A stretch of 64,000 bases of DNA from NCBI RefSeq assembly GCF_963678635.1, contig NC_087062.1:37658518-37722517 (forward strand). Reading direction: 5' to 3'. Shown here piece after piece: positions 12,551 through 25,900 of this stretch. A program made the position numbers and the translations under genes. The notes beneath the pieces are model-generated. The model worked only from the letters and a program-made list of their open reading frames with translations. It was not told the DNA's origin and ran no database searches. The stretch is from Symsagittifera roscoffensis. Taxonomy: Eukaryota > Xenacoelomorpha > Acoela > Convolutidae. Positions within the stretch are counted from its first letter, which is position 1, and each line of letters opens with the position of its first letter.

Positions 12551-15500
12551 ATGAGTCAAAATGACGAGAGCGAAGGTGAAAACTCCATCCTCCCATTTTA
12601 ATCAATTCACTCACTGATGATAGAGGATAAACACAATTTTGTCAAAATTTAATCGCAAATTTATTCGAAAAAGGAGTTTGTCCATGCACAGCAGAATTTC
12701 CAGAAGTCAAAATCAAAAGACAATTTATTGATCACTATCTAAAGAAATATGTAATCTAACTTAACAATATGGAATCTATACCATAGAAATCCGTTCACCA
12801 AGCAAATTCAATGGTAGATATCTACTTCAAACAGACGACGTAGATATAGAATTTTCAAAAGTATTCACAGAATACATAAAAAATATACAACATCAAAATT
12901 CACAAAGAGCAAATTCAATATTCACTAACGAACTATTTAAAATTATTTATAATTATCTATCTATACTAGAAAACCCAAAGAACTTCACCTGTTCAAACAT
13001 CAAAACATACAACTGTAAGACATGAAATTACAATATTTTCCGAATATTTAAACACAATCCGTGAAAAATTAACCAGTAATGAAGTTTCACAAAATGTTAA
13101 ATACGATTTACAGAAAATCTTAGCATGATTTATCGTTGATAATTTCACACATAATATTGGTTTAATCTCACATGCAAGAAAAAGGTTTAGACTTCAAAAT
13201 TCGACTGATGACACTGTATTAGCAGAACAGTCAGATTATATTTGGGACCCTGAATGGTCTCATCCATTATTCTTGAACATACCAACAGATATTTCAAGTC
13301 AAGCAATCAGCACAATCTGAGTCAATAAAGAATAAGTTAAATTATATCCACTCACTACTGACGCCACATCTTTAAATTATAATCATTTCTACCCGATAGA
13401 ATAGGAAATAATAGTTTAAACTCAACCCTTATACAACAAGAAAACCTAAATAGAACTAGAAATCTTACACAACAAGATATTCAAACACTATCACATCTCG
13501 CAAATGAAGAAGTAGTTAAAACAGTAACAACAACACAACAAAGTATTTCACCAATACATCCAAATCCTACAACTCCAAGACCTCTAAATCCAGACATCTA
13601 GACATCTAAAACTCCCCGTAAAAACCCGCAAAATCCTTTATTTTCACAACGTCAAATTTTCTAACAACCAACATCAAATTGTAATGATAATTTTAACGAT
13701 AACCCACAAATTTCACAAGCTAAAAGTGAAAATTACCCATTTTTTCAACAAAATAACAAAAATAAACAGCAAAACCAAAATAAACATAAAACACCTTATT
13801 ATACACCAAATTAACTTTCATCAGATGATGTAGATCTTTATGACCAAAACCATCAACAAATTTTTCAAAACAAAGACTCCACTCTTATCACGTAATTCAA
13901 CCAGATATTTTTGAACCATCTATACGAGAACAACATATGCGACAACCTAGACCAAATCACGCATCTCAAAATAATAATTTTTATTCACAAAACCCAGTTA
14001 ATACAGATTATTATCAACCAACGCAACTGCCAAATGAAGTCGCACTACCTTATTATTTACAACAGCTTGAAATCACAAAAAACCAACTTACAAATTTTTC
14101 ACAAATAACAAATGCCGCAGAATCAGTTCAAATGACCATGAATCCATACCTAATGGGTGGATCATCAATAACATCAAACAAGCCATTGATGGTATTCACC
14201 GGTACGGACCATGAATGTTCTGTAGAAGTTTATTCAAATGCAGTCACAGCAAAAGCAAATTTAATCTTAACTATAGGACCTGAACCAATAAATACACCAC
14301 TTCACCAAAATTGGATACATAGACCTACAGATTTAATACAAATAACACTTGATGGCGCAGCTCAAAAATGATTTTCAGTTTTACCTATAGATAAAAAATC
14401 AGACTGGAAGATATTCACACAAGAATTTTCAAAAATGTTTGATTCTGAAAGAAACAAACAAGAACAGAGAGTTTTATGCAATGAAATTCGTAGACTACCA
14501 AACGAAACGATCAAACAACTATCAGTAAGGATCGAAACACTAGTCCGAAAAGCATATTAACTAAACACTCATGATAATAAAAATACAAAAATGACAGAGA
14601 TTCTAATGATGACTCTAACACCGCACTTACGAAAAATAGCAATCAAAAAGAGAGCATCACACCCTTCCTCAATTCGAGAACCAGATTTACATTTTAGAAA
14701 ACTAGTAAATAAACTAGAACAAGCAGAAATCACCATGAAACTAGAAAAAACAGAAAATCTCAAACTACAATATGTTAATCATATTCAAACCACTACAACA
14801 CAGATAAATTTTATACACAATTCAGATACAGATTTATCCGAAAAAATCACTGAAATTTTGAATATATATACGAAAAAAAAACAAGTTTTAAAGGTAAGCC
14901 ATCATTCAAAAAATAGTGTACTTATTGCCGAAGATACGGACATAGCATTGCTGAATGCAGACAAAAACAACAATACAACGAGAATAACCCACAAAAATAC
15001 AAAACACCAAACAAATAATTTTGTCATTACATGAAAAAAGATCAATATTTACCAAATAAAAACCTTCACAGTAATAATAGCTCTAGAAAACCACTTCCAA
15101 ACAGCTCAAATTATTCAAGAAATCAATAACCTTATAACTTTAACTACCGAGGTAGATCACCAGACCAAAAAAATTCACGTAATTTTTCACAAAACAGATA
15201 TAGTCGTTCAAATAGTCGAAATACTCAATATAGAAATAACTATTCACGATCAAACTCAAAAAGACCAAATTATTCGTTTGATACCAGTTCTCATTCACAC
15301 TCTTGGAATAGACACTATTCAAATGATAGATCAAGAAATTCATCATACAAAAGACATAGAAATTATTCCAACAATAGAAACAGAAGCTATTCGAATAATC
15401 GGAATCACCGATATAATAATCGATCACGAGATTATTCAAACAACAGATCAAACCACCAAAGATCTAATCACAATAATTATCAAAATAGATCACGAGATAA

Positions 15501-15710
15501 TTCACACAATAGGAATTCAAACTATAACAGTAGACAAAGGAATTACTCTCAATCATCTCATAGAAATAATACACGTTATCCAGGTTCTCAAAACAAATAT
15601 AGAAGCGATACACCAAAACATCGAAGAAAAATAAATCAAGTACAAACAACTGAAGAAACCAATTCAGACCCCCTGGTATTGACAACACGGAAACTACTGA
15701 ATTACAATTA
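12551..15710 (+). pseudogene. gag of the AT-rich Ty3/gypsy element
   Basis: The likely start is the ATG at 12551. The frame is repeatedly closed by stops, and longer surviving pieces lie at 13937-14371 and 14591-15034. The piece near 14.4-14.7 kb (FTQEFSKMF, LPNETIKQL, TLTPHLRKIA) has the hydrophobic-helical texture of retrotransposon capsid. At about 14,908-14,960 a CCHC knuckle (C-x2-C-x4-H-x4-C) is readable in a frame with an in-frame TAG just before it. From about 15,130 to 15,650 one frame stays open for some 165 codons and is almost entirely Arg, Ser, Asn and Tyr. Gag would form the particle and package RNA. This copy cannot. Confidence 0.75.
15133..15650 (+). other. Arg/Ser/Asn/Tyr-rich domain encoded at the end of gag
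   Basis: An uninterrupted run of short patterns such as NYSRSNS, RSRDYSNN and RNYSNNRN. It lies directly after the zinc knuckle and before protease. It resembles RS-type or disordered RNA-binding tails rather than a folded domain. It stays open while neighbouring gag segments carry stops, although AAT, TCA, AGA and TAT codons rarely mutate to stops in one step except TAT, TCA and AGA. Confidence 0.6.
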
Positions 15711-15949
15711 AATCAATTAATTGCGAATCTACAGACAGTGAAAGCGATGCAGGAAACACAATTTTAGTCAACATGATAGAAGTTTAAACTGACTATGAAA
15801 CCGTTACGTACGAACAAGTTTTTTGTTCACATGTCTATGAAAATCAATTAGAACTTCTTCTAAATTATCACACTAGACCTAGAAGTAATAACATACCAAT
15901 CGAACAAATCGTAAATGAAGTAACAACATTACACGAACCAGAAAAAGAA

Positions 15950-16430
15950 CAAGTACCATGTTCCAGTACAAATCACATTTATCAAAATATACCAAAAGAA
16001 CCACCGAAAGAAAAAATTTGGACAATCGCTTTTCTTTTAGAAAGCCCAAAAAGTACAGAATTTTAACCACCAGAACTTGAAATAGATTTTTTAATAGACT
16101 CTGGAGCAGAATCGAATATCATTAATTTTCCAACTTGGAAAGAAATCAAAACTCTACACCCGAAATTAACACCTGTAAAAACAGCCTGTAGACTAGCAAA
16201 ATCACAAGGCTCAACCTTAACAAATTACGGGAAAAATCAATTTTTCTTTGTTCCCACTTGGAAAATGGAACAAAACAAACTCCTAAATAAACCATTTAAA
16301 CAAACATTCCATATCACAGATATAAAACACAATATTAATGGAATCCCATTCATCACAAAATACGTACCAACTATTAATATATTAGACAGCAAACCTAATA
16401 TAAAAGATAAATATACAAGAATGCAAAACA
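15950..16430 (+). pseudogene. Retroviral-type aspartic protease, degenerate
   Basis: The motif LIDSGAES (Asp codon at 16098) has the D-S/T-G-A catalytic signature, preceded by a hydrophobic strand as in pepsin-like retroelement proteases. The frame has a stop upstream near 16065. In an intact element the protease would process gag-pol. It sits between gag and RT as expected. Confidence 0.65.
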
Positions 16431-17049
16431 CCGCTTTAACATTCTTCAAAAGAATGAACAAACAACCACCATTCTTTTCAAAATTTTACCCCATCTATAA
16501 TAAAGAAAGAAAACATCTCAACCACTCACAGGATACATTTATGAATTCCCGATCAAACAAATTCATCAAAATGACAAAGATCAAACCAGACAACATTTTT
16601 ATATGTTTGACCTTGAGTTTAGACCAAATCACCAATTTTTTAGAGTAACAATTTCATCCATAAATTACATGAAAAATTCAAACTCGGATATCATTTCTCT
16701 ACATGTACACAACAATTCACCATATAAAATACCGCTACCTTTAGGACTCCTAGGATATTGTGAAACCAATGCAACAACTTTTCCCACAAAAGAAGTAGCA
16801 TACAGAGTAAATAATATATTACAACTATTAGATATATGTCAATCAACAAATCTTGATGAAGAATTATCAATAAATAATATAATAAGCAACGAAAAAAAAA
16901 ACACAGATTGTTTTACAAAAACACCTTATTTTAAAACAACATTCAAAATATCACACTATACAGAATAACAACAAAAATTCTTGACAATATTCAACTTTCA
17001 ACACTCCAAAATAACACAAAACAAATTTGAAAAATTAGCCGATTTAAAA

Positions 17050-18580
17050 TTAAAATATCCAACAGTTTATGCCATATCTAAAATTGCCGTTGAAAAAAAA
17101 ATGCACCACTACATCTACCCCTGAAACCTGACGCAGTTTCCAAAAAACAAAGTGAAAGCAAAATACCAATTCACATGACAAAGTTAATAGATTACTTGAC
17201 ATTCTAGAACAATACGAAATCATATCCCCAGTAAATAAGGAAGAACAGCCAACAGGAAACACGTTTATTGACCCTGTTATTATTCTCGCCTAAGGAGAAT
17301 CACTAAAAATAGTTCTAGACGCTAGATATCTCAATTCACTCATTGATGAATCTAAATCTAATAGGCCCATAGAACCAATTCAAGTAACTTTAACAAAAGT
17401 AAACGGTATATACTTCACAACCGCAGATATGAAAAGCGCATATAATCAAATGCTACTAGACGAACAATCACCACTATTAACAAAATTCGTTATCGGAAAT
17501 CAACAATACGAATTTAATAGATTATTCTATGGCATATCCATAGGACCAGCTGCTTTTTCAGCATTTATGAGTAAAATTTTTAGACCACTTATACTCAAAA
17601 AAATTGCAATCACATACTTAGACGATGTCTTTATGCAATCGCAAACAAAAGATGATATGTTCATAGTTCTAGAAAAATATCATCAAATTTTACAGAACGA
17701 AAAAATGAAAGCAGTCCCAGATAAACCACTTTTTTTCTTAACACGCGTAAAATTTCTCGGACACATTATAGAGAAAAACACTATGATAACCCCATTGAAA
17801 TCACAAATAGATGCAATTCAAAAACTCCAACCACCTACAAACAAAAATAAAATCGAAGAATTCTTTGAATTGTTAATTTTCTTAAGTAAATACGTCTATA
17901 AAATGCAGTTATACTTAAGACCATTCTATAACATTCTTAGACAACAAAACAATTTTGGATGGACAACAGAACATCAAACACGATTTGAAATAATCAAAAA
18001 ACTTCTCACCGAACAAATCTCAAAAACAATCCCAGATCCTAATCAACCAATTTATGCTTCAAATTTTGGCATCGGTGGAGCATTACTACAATCCCACAAT
18101 GGAACAAATAAAATGAATCTTATATCAGCAAACTCTCGCTTACTTACACAAGCTGAATTACGACTCTCTACTCGTATGAGAGAATACACAGCTATCATAC
18201 ATATCCTAACAGAATATGAATTTTTGATACTTGGACCAAAACATCCAACAGTTTTATTTACCGATCATAAACCTATCATATTTCTTTTCACACAAAAATC
18301 AAATCCAAACCATAGAGTTTATAGATTTCAACTAATCTTAAGGAAATTTCCAAATTTACACATCGTATGGACAGCAGGAAAAAACCTTGCACTACCTGAC
18401 ACCCTTACTAGAAATACACTACCTGAACTACTAACAAGAAAAAAAACAGTTGAAATACAACAAAATATAAAATTTTATCTCGCTAAAAATGAAACTTCAC
18501 CACGATTAGAATGTAAATATGCAGTAAAAACTGACATAGAACAATCACAAATAAACAATCTACAACATTTCCCACTCTAG
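17050..18580 (+). pseudogene. Reverse transcriptase and RNase H of the AT-rich element
   Basis: The longest open part, 17429-18580 (383 codons), carries RT blocks: DMKSAYNQM, then FNRLFYGISIGPAAFSAFM, then the catalytic YLDD at 17615-17626, then KFLGHII. RNase H follows (ASNFGIGGALLQ, FTDHKP, LPDTLTR). The N-terminal RT part from about 17050 has stops. The RNase H block has Tyr (18052-18054) where the usual TDAS motif has its catalytic Asp, consistent with inactivation. It ends at a TAG before integrase. The order RT-RNase H-IN identifies the Ty3/gypsy class. Confidence 0.85.
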
Positions 18581-18599
18581 TTTGATTGTCAAAACAACC

Positions 18600-20565
18600 A
18601 CTATGAAGTTGATATATTAGACACATCTACATTTAAGCCAATTCCATATTCACATTGGATCAAAAACAATACTCAAAAAGCAAATTAAGCAACAACCACA
18701 TCAAAAGACCCATTCCGTTTAATAGAAAAATAAAACCTAACGGAAACAATAAATTTATCAGGACCGTTACCAAATGATTCAAAATACACGATAAATCAAG
18801 TTTTTAATCTACATGACCCACTTGACACAATACCCCTATCTAAAGTAGAAGTAGAAAACATTTTTATACCAACAACAGGAAAAATCACATTAGAATTATA
18901 ACAGAAATATCAAAACCTTGATCCCGTCATCAGACAGTTAAAAACATGGCACAAATTTAAAACTAAACCAACCAAAGTTCATACCACAATCTTAGGAAAC
19001 AAAAGACTCCTTAGATACTTCAGAAAATTCAGTAAAACCACTATAAATGAAAACACAGATATTTCAGAATATCGAACACCTGATTTCAAATTACTTTGCC
19101 TACCTTAAAGTATGATGTTAATAGCATTCAATACTTCACATACCCTCACACTAAAGGACACTCAGGAGCAGAAAAGACTCTAAACTTTATCCAAAATTTT
19201 TTTTTTCCCAATGCATCAATTTGGATTAAAAAAATATGCAACGAATTCATAATATGTCAATTAAATAAACCCTACCCAAATCAAAAACAAAATGCAGAAA
19301 AACAAGATTTTAAAGGACAAAGTCTATATTTCAATCACAGAACATCGTTTGAAACAAAAGGACCAATTTCACCATCCTCAGAAGAAAACTCATAAAGAAT
19401 GGTCATTGTTGATGCATTTACACACTATGTAGCACTCAACCCAGTACCCCATTGTAATGCTTACTATGCATATACAACACTCTACGAACACTGGATAGCT
19501 AAGTTCGGATTACCCGAAATCCTAGTCACAAACAATGGCACTGAATTTATTAATAACGAAACAATTACACTATGCCACTTATACAATAGTAAACATAAAC
19601 CAAGTATAGCTCATGCACCTTGGACAAATGGACTAGTCGAAGGTATGAACCGTTCATTACAAGAATATCTCAGATGTATCATTAATGGAAATGATACACG
19701 ATACACCGAATGGTCAACAGATGTAAAATTATTTCCTTATCATATAATTCACAAATTACAACAACACTAGGAATATCACCATACGAAATGGTATTTAACC
19801 AAAAGTCACGTAAACCCATTATGTTTACAGCAAACGCACATAAAAATGCACAAAGTTATTGTCAACCAAGTAAAGATTAAATTTGTTACAATTTACCACT
19901 CCATACCCATGATGAAGATCACTTTCATCATCAACAAACTTTAAAATTAGCTTTCGGCACACACACTGATTGGATTTTAAAATAGAGATAAGAAACACAA
20001 CTAAGTTTATCAAAAAATAACAAAAAAATTGTTACAAAGGCAAAACATAAATAATCAAACCAATTCACATTTTACATCAGCAACAGATTTAAAAATCGGA
20101 ACATTTGTTTCAATTCCAATTTTCACAACACTTAAAAAGGAATTTCTAAAAAGCTACAACCACTCCGAAAAGAACCAAATCAACTAACTGATAAACCCAC
20201 TGATCTAACATACAAACTTACCGACACAAGTAAAAAAGAAATTGTTCAACATCGAAATAACCTATTACCCTATTACATAAAAGAATACGCACTCCGTGAA
20301 TTAACTCAATTATATTCTTTCACGGGTTCAGAAATTGAACAGAATCAAAACATAGACCAACAAAGAATCACTTCACCAAACATCTTCTAAACCAAAGACA
20401 AAAACACCTCAAAAAGAAAGAAAAAATAGAAAAAAGACAGAAAAAATTCTACCACAGGATCAACAAGAGAAATTTGAACACAGAGAAACATCACGACTTA
20501 GAAGTTCACCACGAAAAAAAAATAAAACCTTCATCCCACAATCTAAAATACTGAAAAAAAAATGA
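18600..20565 (+). pseudogene. Integrase region of the AT-rich element
   Basis: The zinc-binding N-terminus is visible at about 19,130-19,290 (HTKGHSGAEKT ... CNEFIICQLNK, an HHCC arrangement). The catalytic core is in 19399-19770: VDAFTHY supplies the first Asp, TNNGTEF has Asn where Asp is expected, and GLVEGMNR supplies the Glu, so the DDE triad reads D-N-E. A basic C-terminal tail with a RSSPRKK patch ends at a TGA at 20563-20565 that overlaps the next ATG. Stops at several positions show it is non-functional. Confidence 0.75.
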
Positions 20566-20830
20566 ATTTCAAAAATAAATTTTATTTTCATTTTTCTTTA
20601 CCTTCTTTTTATATATTTTGAACATACACATTTTCAAAATAACATGCTAAAAAACACTTAAGTCAACTAGTTCAAAATCAGCCAATAAAAATCATTCCGA
20701 ATCACCACTTTATTTATCGTGACACGACTTTATTAGCCGACACTTATTCACCTCTAAGCATAACTATAACTATAACTTTATCCCTTTAAACAGTTTCTCA
20801 TTAATAAAGGCCCCTAAACGAGCCCTGATT
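20562..20830 (+). pseudogene. Possible env-like third ORF, truncated
   Basis: An ATG at 20562 overlaps the pol stop by ATGA. The first 20 codons are hydrophobic and Phe-rich, like a signal peptide, then the frame carries stops. The placement after pol matches env-like ORFs of some Ty3/gypsy elements, but no transmembrane, cleavage-site or cysteine pattern survives. The element is cut off soon after. Identification rests on position and the hydrophobic start only. Confidence 0.3.
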
Positions 20831-21335
20831 AGTTGAAATACATCATCACTTTATTACGGAGTTAACAAATAAATATTCTTTACTGAGCACAAAATTGTAA
20901 TCTACCTTGCAGAAAACTGAACGTTTTGGACGAACCGAGAAAAAGACTGGGATAATTAAAAGTTTTCTTTAGCAACATAGCAATAACACCAAAATAACAG
21001 CTACATTATCATAGTTGCTATTGTTGAATTGGTTAAACTGCTGCGGAACAAATTGCGTAGTTTCAAAATTGGTATTTGGCCAAAACTTTAGTCGTTTCTC
21101 CTTTTAAAAAAATTCAATATTTTGAGATAATGGAGTTTTCTCAAGGAAATAATAATTTCTAACCCAAAATTAAGGAGTCGCCTCAAATGCATTAAAATTT
21201 TGCCAACCGGTTTTTTTCGTTTTATTTTTTCAAATTTTCCACCTCAGATTTTATAGGGCAGTTTTTCAGAAAAATCAATAAGTTTTTCAAAAAACTTCAA
21301 AAACTTGACCTTCTGAAATTTGTTTTTTTTTCTGC

Positions 21336-21471
21336 AAAAAGCAGGTCGTGGCCGTTAAAGGAGAGAAGATTCCTTAAGCTGAGCTTTATCAACAGTGTAT
21401 ATCAAAAAGCAGGTCGTGGCCGTTTAAGGAGAGAATATTCCTTTAACTGAGCTATATCAACAGCGTATATC
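21336..21471. repeat. 68 bp tandem duplication
   Basis: Two adjacent units beginning AAAAAGCAGGTCGTGGCCGT at 21336 and 21404, with a few substitutions between them. Confidence 0.85.
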
Positions 21472-22232
21472 AACAGCCATTCAATTTTTGCCGTCATTCA
21501 ATATTTCCAATCAAAATATTTTACACAAGAAACAACAACCATGCTTTGTTTGGACATTTAAACGCTTGCGAACTCATGCAAGTGATCCGATGAGATATAC
21601 CGGGAGAGAAAAATAGCCTATTCATTTTCACCCAAGGTGAAGGAATGACTTGCCGAAGTTTCAGTTTGCCTCTCTGTTCATTTTGTGAACTTTAAGCGGA
21701 TTCCGCAATAAGACGAATTTTAACATTTTTAAAGACTGATATGCACACTTCAAGTTGTTTGCCCATCCAGTGCACAGTTTTGCCTCGTAATGCTGAATTT
21801 TAAATCACGTCAATAGTTTGAGGTCAATTTTTTACTGGGCCTTCAAAACTAGGATCTTTCAAAACAACCAAATAACAGATTAGAAGTACTATATAATTTT
21901 GGTTCAATTTTTGAACATTTACATTCCGCCCCTACTCAATACCTGGTGACTCTGGTGACTAAGATGACAATCTGATCATTTGGAACATTAATTTAATCAC
22001 TTCGCCTTTCATGGTCTGACTTAATAATTTTTTGCAGCATTCAAGCTGCGAAATTGTGTGCTTTTAAACAGCGCAGTCGCCACCTGGTCACTTTATTTTG
22101 ATTAACTTTAACCAAATTCTCCACAGGGGACTTTTAGTGTATCTTTGAACCGAAAAAACAATAATTCGCATACACCAGACCGACGATCATCGAAAAATGA
22201 AATAAGGGCAAGTTTGGCTATTTGAATATTTT

Positions 22233-22320
22233 AAACGAAATTTCCGGTCCAAAATTTGCTTTCCAAACGAAATTTCCGGTCTAAAATTTGCTTTCCAAAC
22301 GAAATTGTGCACCTAATATT
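22233..22320. repeat. 32 bp tandem repeat, about 2.7 units
   Basis: Units start AAACGAAATT at 22233, 22265 and 22297. The first two are nearly identical and the third diverges. Confidence 0.85.
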
Positions 22321-22927
22321 TGCTTTCCATTGCTTTCTACTCTCTGCTGCACGAACAAATTCTCACTATTTTAAAATTTTTCGACCGCAAATTTTAATTT
22401 GTTGTGATTTTGTTTTCTTTAGTGGCCATTCTGCGCAGCATTTTTCGTTTTCAGTCTGCCATATTGAGAAGACTCCGACAGTCGATGCGTAGCGGGGAGC
22501 TACCATAAACAACATGATGAGCAACTCGATTGCTCTCGAAACCTTCAAGCCGACGCACGGCGTGAAGTAATTGTCACGTTGTAACAACTTTTAATTGAAC
22601 AGAATATTGACTAGTGATGTTGATTTATATTGGTGTGGTAATCTGTGATGTTGACAAGTTTTAAGTCGTAAAATTTTAATTAGACTATCTATCGCTCAGA
22701 TCAGTCAGCGCTGAACAACCTGTCCAATCGACTTTAATCAAAGGGTACTTCCGCGACGCCTGAGATGCTTTCGGCACTTCACTCTCACTTGTCGTCGGAC
22801 AATTTTGACCTGCTGTTAGTGTTGTATCAGTGAAACTTGACGCTTTGTTATCTCGTAATTCAATCAAAAAGTCTTCGATCAAAATCAACAGCCGTGAAAT
22901 TTATTTATTCTGTATCTGCTCCAGAAA

Positions 22928-25900
22928 ATGAAGATCCTGATGCATTTACTCTACGCGTTCCTCTGCCTTATAGCTGTCTCCAACGTAGACGCTAATAATG
23001 ACGGTAAGTAATCACTTTGAACTTTCACATGTACGGCCCAGTTTTGGGTCAACGGGTGCTAAAAATGCTACCGAGGATCATCCCAGTTTTCAATAATGAG
23101 CATAAAATCAAAGATGTCATTTCTTTCGGTTCAAATGATGAATAGCAACTTAATTTTAAATCTTTCAAGCTATGAGTTTTTAAGTGTATTACGGAACAAA
23201 TAAATATATAGCTAATCCGCTGCATAGATTTACCCGTATAAACAGATAATATCTTCTATTTCTTGGAATCACTTAAATGGACGCTCTGCCTTAAACACTG
23301 ATCTTTTAAGATACGCGCACAGTGGTTTGTCATTATGGATAAGAACATCTGTGGCTTGATAAGAATCAACTGGCTTATTCATATCGAAGATGCATGTTCT
23401 TATCTGATTAAAAGAAAACAAATCAGTATCATCCACTAATGTTTCTTCTATCTCTAAACTTCTTAGGAATCGACTGTCCATTCTGCAACAAGAGGGAGTG
23501 TTTCTCGGCCATGGCTCAGCTGGATTGTGGACCAGCAGGCTATGCCAGGGATGTGTGTGGTTGTTGCTTCAGATGTGCCGCCTCAGAGAACGAAATGTGC
23601 GGAGGCTTCCGAAATCTATTCGGTAGTTCACATCATTAATTGCTGTTAAAATACAATCGATAAATCAACAGTTTCACTGAACATGACCTACCGGTCGGTA
23701 ATAGAGGTTAAGAAAACACGCTTCAAAATTACTTTACAGCTGACCGAAAATGATTCCATTAGAGAAGCTCACATCGAAGAACCGAATTTGAGGAAAACTG
23801 TCTTCGTTCGATTTTCAATTAATTTAACGAATTATTTTGATGTCTGTTTTATTTATTGTATCTGGACTCTGAAAACAGGTTAATTCAAAAGAAACCAAAT
23901 ACAGATTTCTCTTTGAACTTTTATCTATTTTTAGGTCAATGTGGATTCGACATGTACTGCAAACCACAGCCGATTCCCTACCAGAGTGACCAACCTATTC
24001 CCAGGTACGGATACTGCACCAAACTGGAGGGAGTGAGAAACTTCCAGAACGACCTGATAGAGAGCAAGCAGCTGATGCTGGATGTGATCACTGAGGAACT
24101 GCAGCAGCAGATCAAGAACTCTCCAATGGACTATCCTGATATCGGATTCCAAGCAGACCCAAGTCAGTATGGTGCATATTTTTCACATATCATCCAGGGG
24201 CGCATATAATATTTTTTAAACCGCTGCGAGTTCAAAATAGTCCTCCCCTTTAAGGCAGTCGATTATAAATTTCGAAATTATTTTTACCTTCAATATACCC
24301 ACCATTGTCAAATTTTACAATTGATTCCAAGTGCACGATCAAATAAATATATCGACGCATAGCGGAGCTTATCGCCACTTGCAATACACCACAAACAGCA
24401 TGTCAAGCTAGCCGACTAAATTACGAAAGTTACTAAGCCAAAAAACTGATGTTAGCTTCGAATTGGTAGAAATTGATCAATGGTTGTCAGTCTTGAGCTA
24501 AAATGTCTTTTAATTTTTGATTAGGTAATTATGCTAACAAAACCTGGGTAGACGCCCGTTGAATTGAAAAAAAATCTTTGTCATAAATTTTAACCAAAGA
24601 AAAGTGCATATATTGAAATGTGAAGCGAATAAGACGACATAAGCGAAACCTTCTAAGCCCAAAAATTCTTTAAACGGAAACACCAAGTGAAACAATAGAA
24701 ATTCAGTTGGTTTACAACCACCAATAGAATCACAAGATTCGAATAGAACGGGAACTTAAAATGCAGACATGCTCACTTTATGTCTGTTGCAGTAAAATTT
24801 TTCACAGAGGCATCCACGAGATGAGTCTTGTTTCCAGTGCGAGGCCTCCAGATGGATCCTGTGATTAAGTTTTTCGCGGAAAAAATCTAGATCCCTGCTG
24901 CAATACACTTGCTCTTGCTGCCGTATCAAAAATTCTCGACCAAGTAACTTTTCCATTCAGATTCGTTTCAAATGGACGACAGCAACTACTGGGCAGCTAC
25001 AGATAGGGGAGTGTTTGGGGAGGGACTGGAGCAGGGGGCGACATTCACGACTGAGAACCAATTGTGGGGCCAGTGTGCCCCTCCCTGCAGCCGCCAGCTG
25101 TGTCTCGACTACCCCAGGGCCATATGCTCGGCCAAAAACATACTAAGGTGACAACTATACCTCGCCACTCAAGTATTATATTTTTGTTTAAATAAATGGA
25201 GCATTACTATAAATTCTACGGCTTACTCAGTTAATCCAGATTTTTATCGGAGACAGCAAAACTTGAGTAAATTCCAACAAACAATACAGTTTTTTCTTGT
25301 TTTCAATCGAAATAGCGACGCGACATACACGCGGAACAAGCTGCCCCCATTATTAAAAAAAATAAGGAGTTTAAACTAGAAACCTCGTTTAAATTCTGAG
25401 ATGATTTATTTATTTTGTTTTATCTTTAACTCATCAAGTATTTAACTCATATTTTCCAGTCCCACCCACAAGTGTGACGACAACCCCTGTGAGCACACTT
25501 CGTGCCTGGCCTGTGGCTATGAGCCAGACACTTCAGTCTGTGGCTATTGCGAAGAGGAGACGAAAACTCTCAAGTATGACAAGTGCATGATCAGATTCGG
25601 AAAGTGTGTCAAGACCATGCGCAGAGTTACCAAGAAAAACCCCGACATGTACCTCAAGGTACCTACTTATCAATGTTCAAATTGCTATGGTGTTAATTGG
25701 TTCTCACGCGGCGTGCTACAATGCGCATCGAACAAGCATTGGCTGATGTTCAAAATACATGATCTAAAAACACAGGGAGACCATTTATTTTTTCTGGCGC
25801 CTACATTTTATCCTCGTTTATTCAAAATCTACCTTTTACTCTAAAGCTTTTTTGCCCCATAATCAAGAAATTCTCTGGCGTTTTCTAGCGCTTTCTCTAA

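Larger units (their letters stand above)
10428..20900 (+). mobile_element. Degenerate AT-rich Ty3/gypsy-type LTR element
   Basis: Order from the left: 5' LTR, primer-binding site, a 1.7 kb leader, gag with CCHC knuckle and an Arg/Ser/Asn-rich tail, aspartic protease, RT, RNase H, integrase, and a possible env-like frame. This gene order (RT-RNase H before integrase) is that of Ty3/gypsy elements. Many in-frame stops and several changed catalytic positions show it is dead. No 3' LTR was found after 20.9 kb, so the right end is deleted and the end coordinate is approximate. Coding parts are strongly A-rich on the plus strand, unlike the GC-richer gypsy copy at 56.9 kb, so these are two distinct lineages. 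Confidence 0.85.
20900..22927. other. Upstream region of the IGFBP-domain gene, with two small tandem repeats
   Basis: No ORF of note. It contains the 68 bp duplication at 21336-21471 and the 32 bp repeat at 22233-22320. The promoter of the gene starting at 22928 should lie here, but no confident TATA or initiator was identified. Confidence 0.4.

Noticed and set aside
11000-20600. Alternative genetic code to explain frequent in-frame stops in the AT-rich element
   Set aside because: All three stop codons appear in frame, catalytic residues are also changed, and host genes in the window read normally with the standard code.
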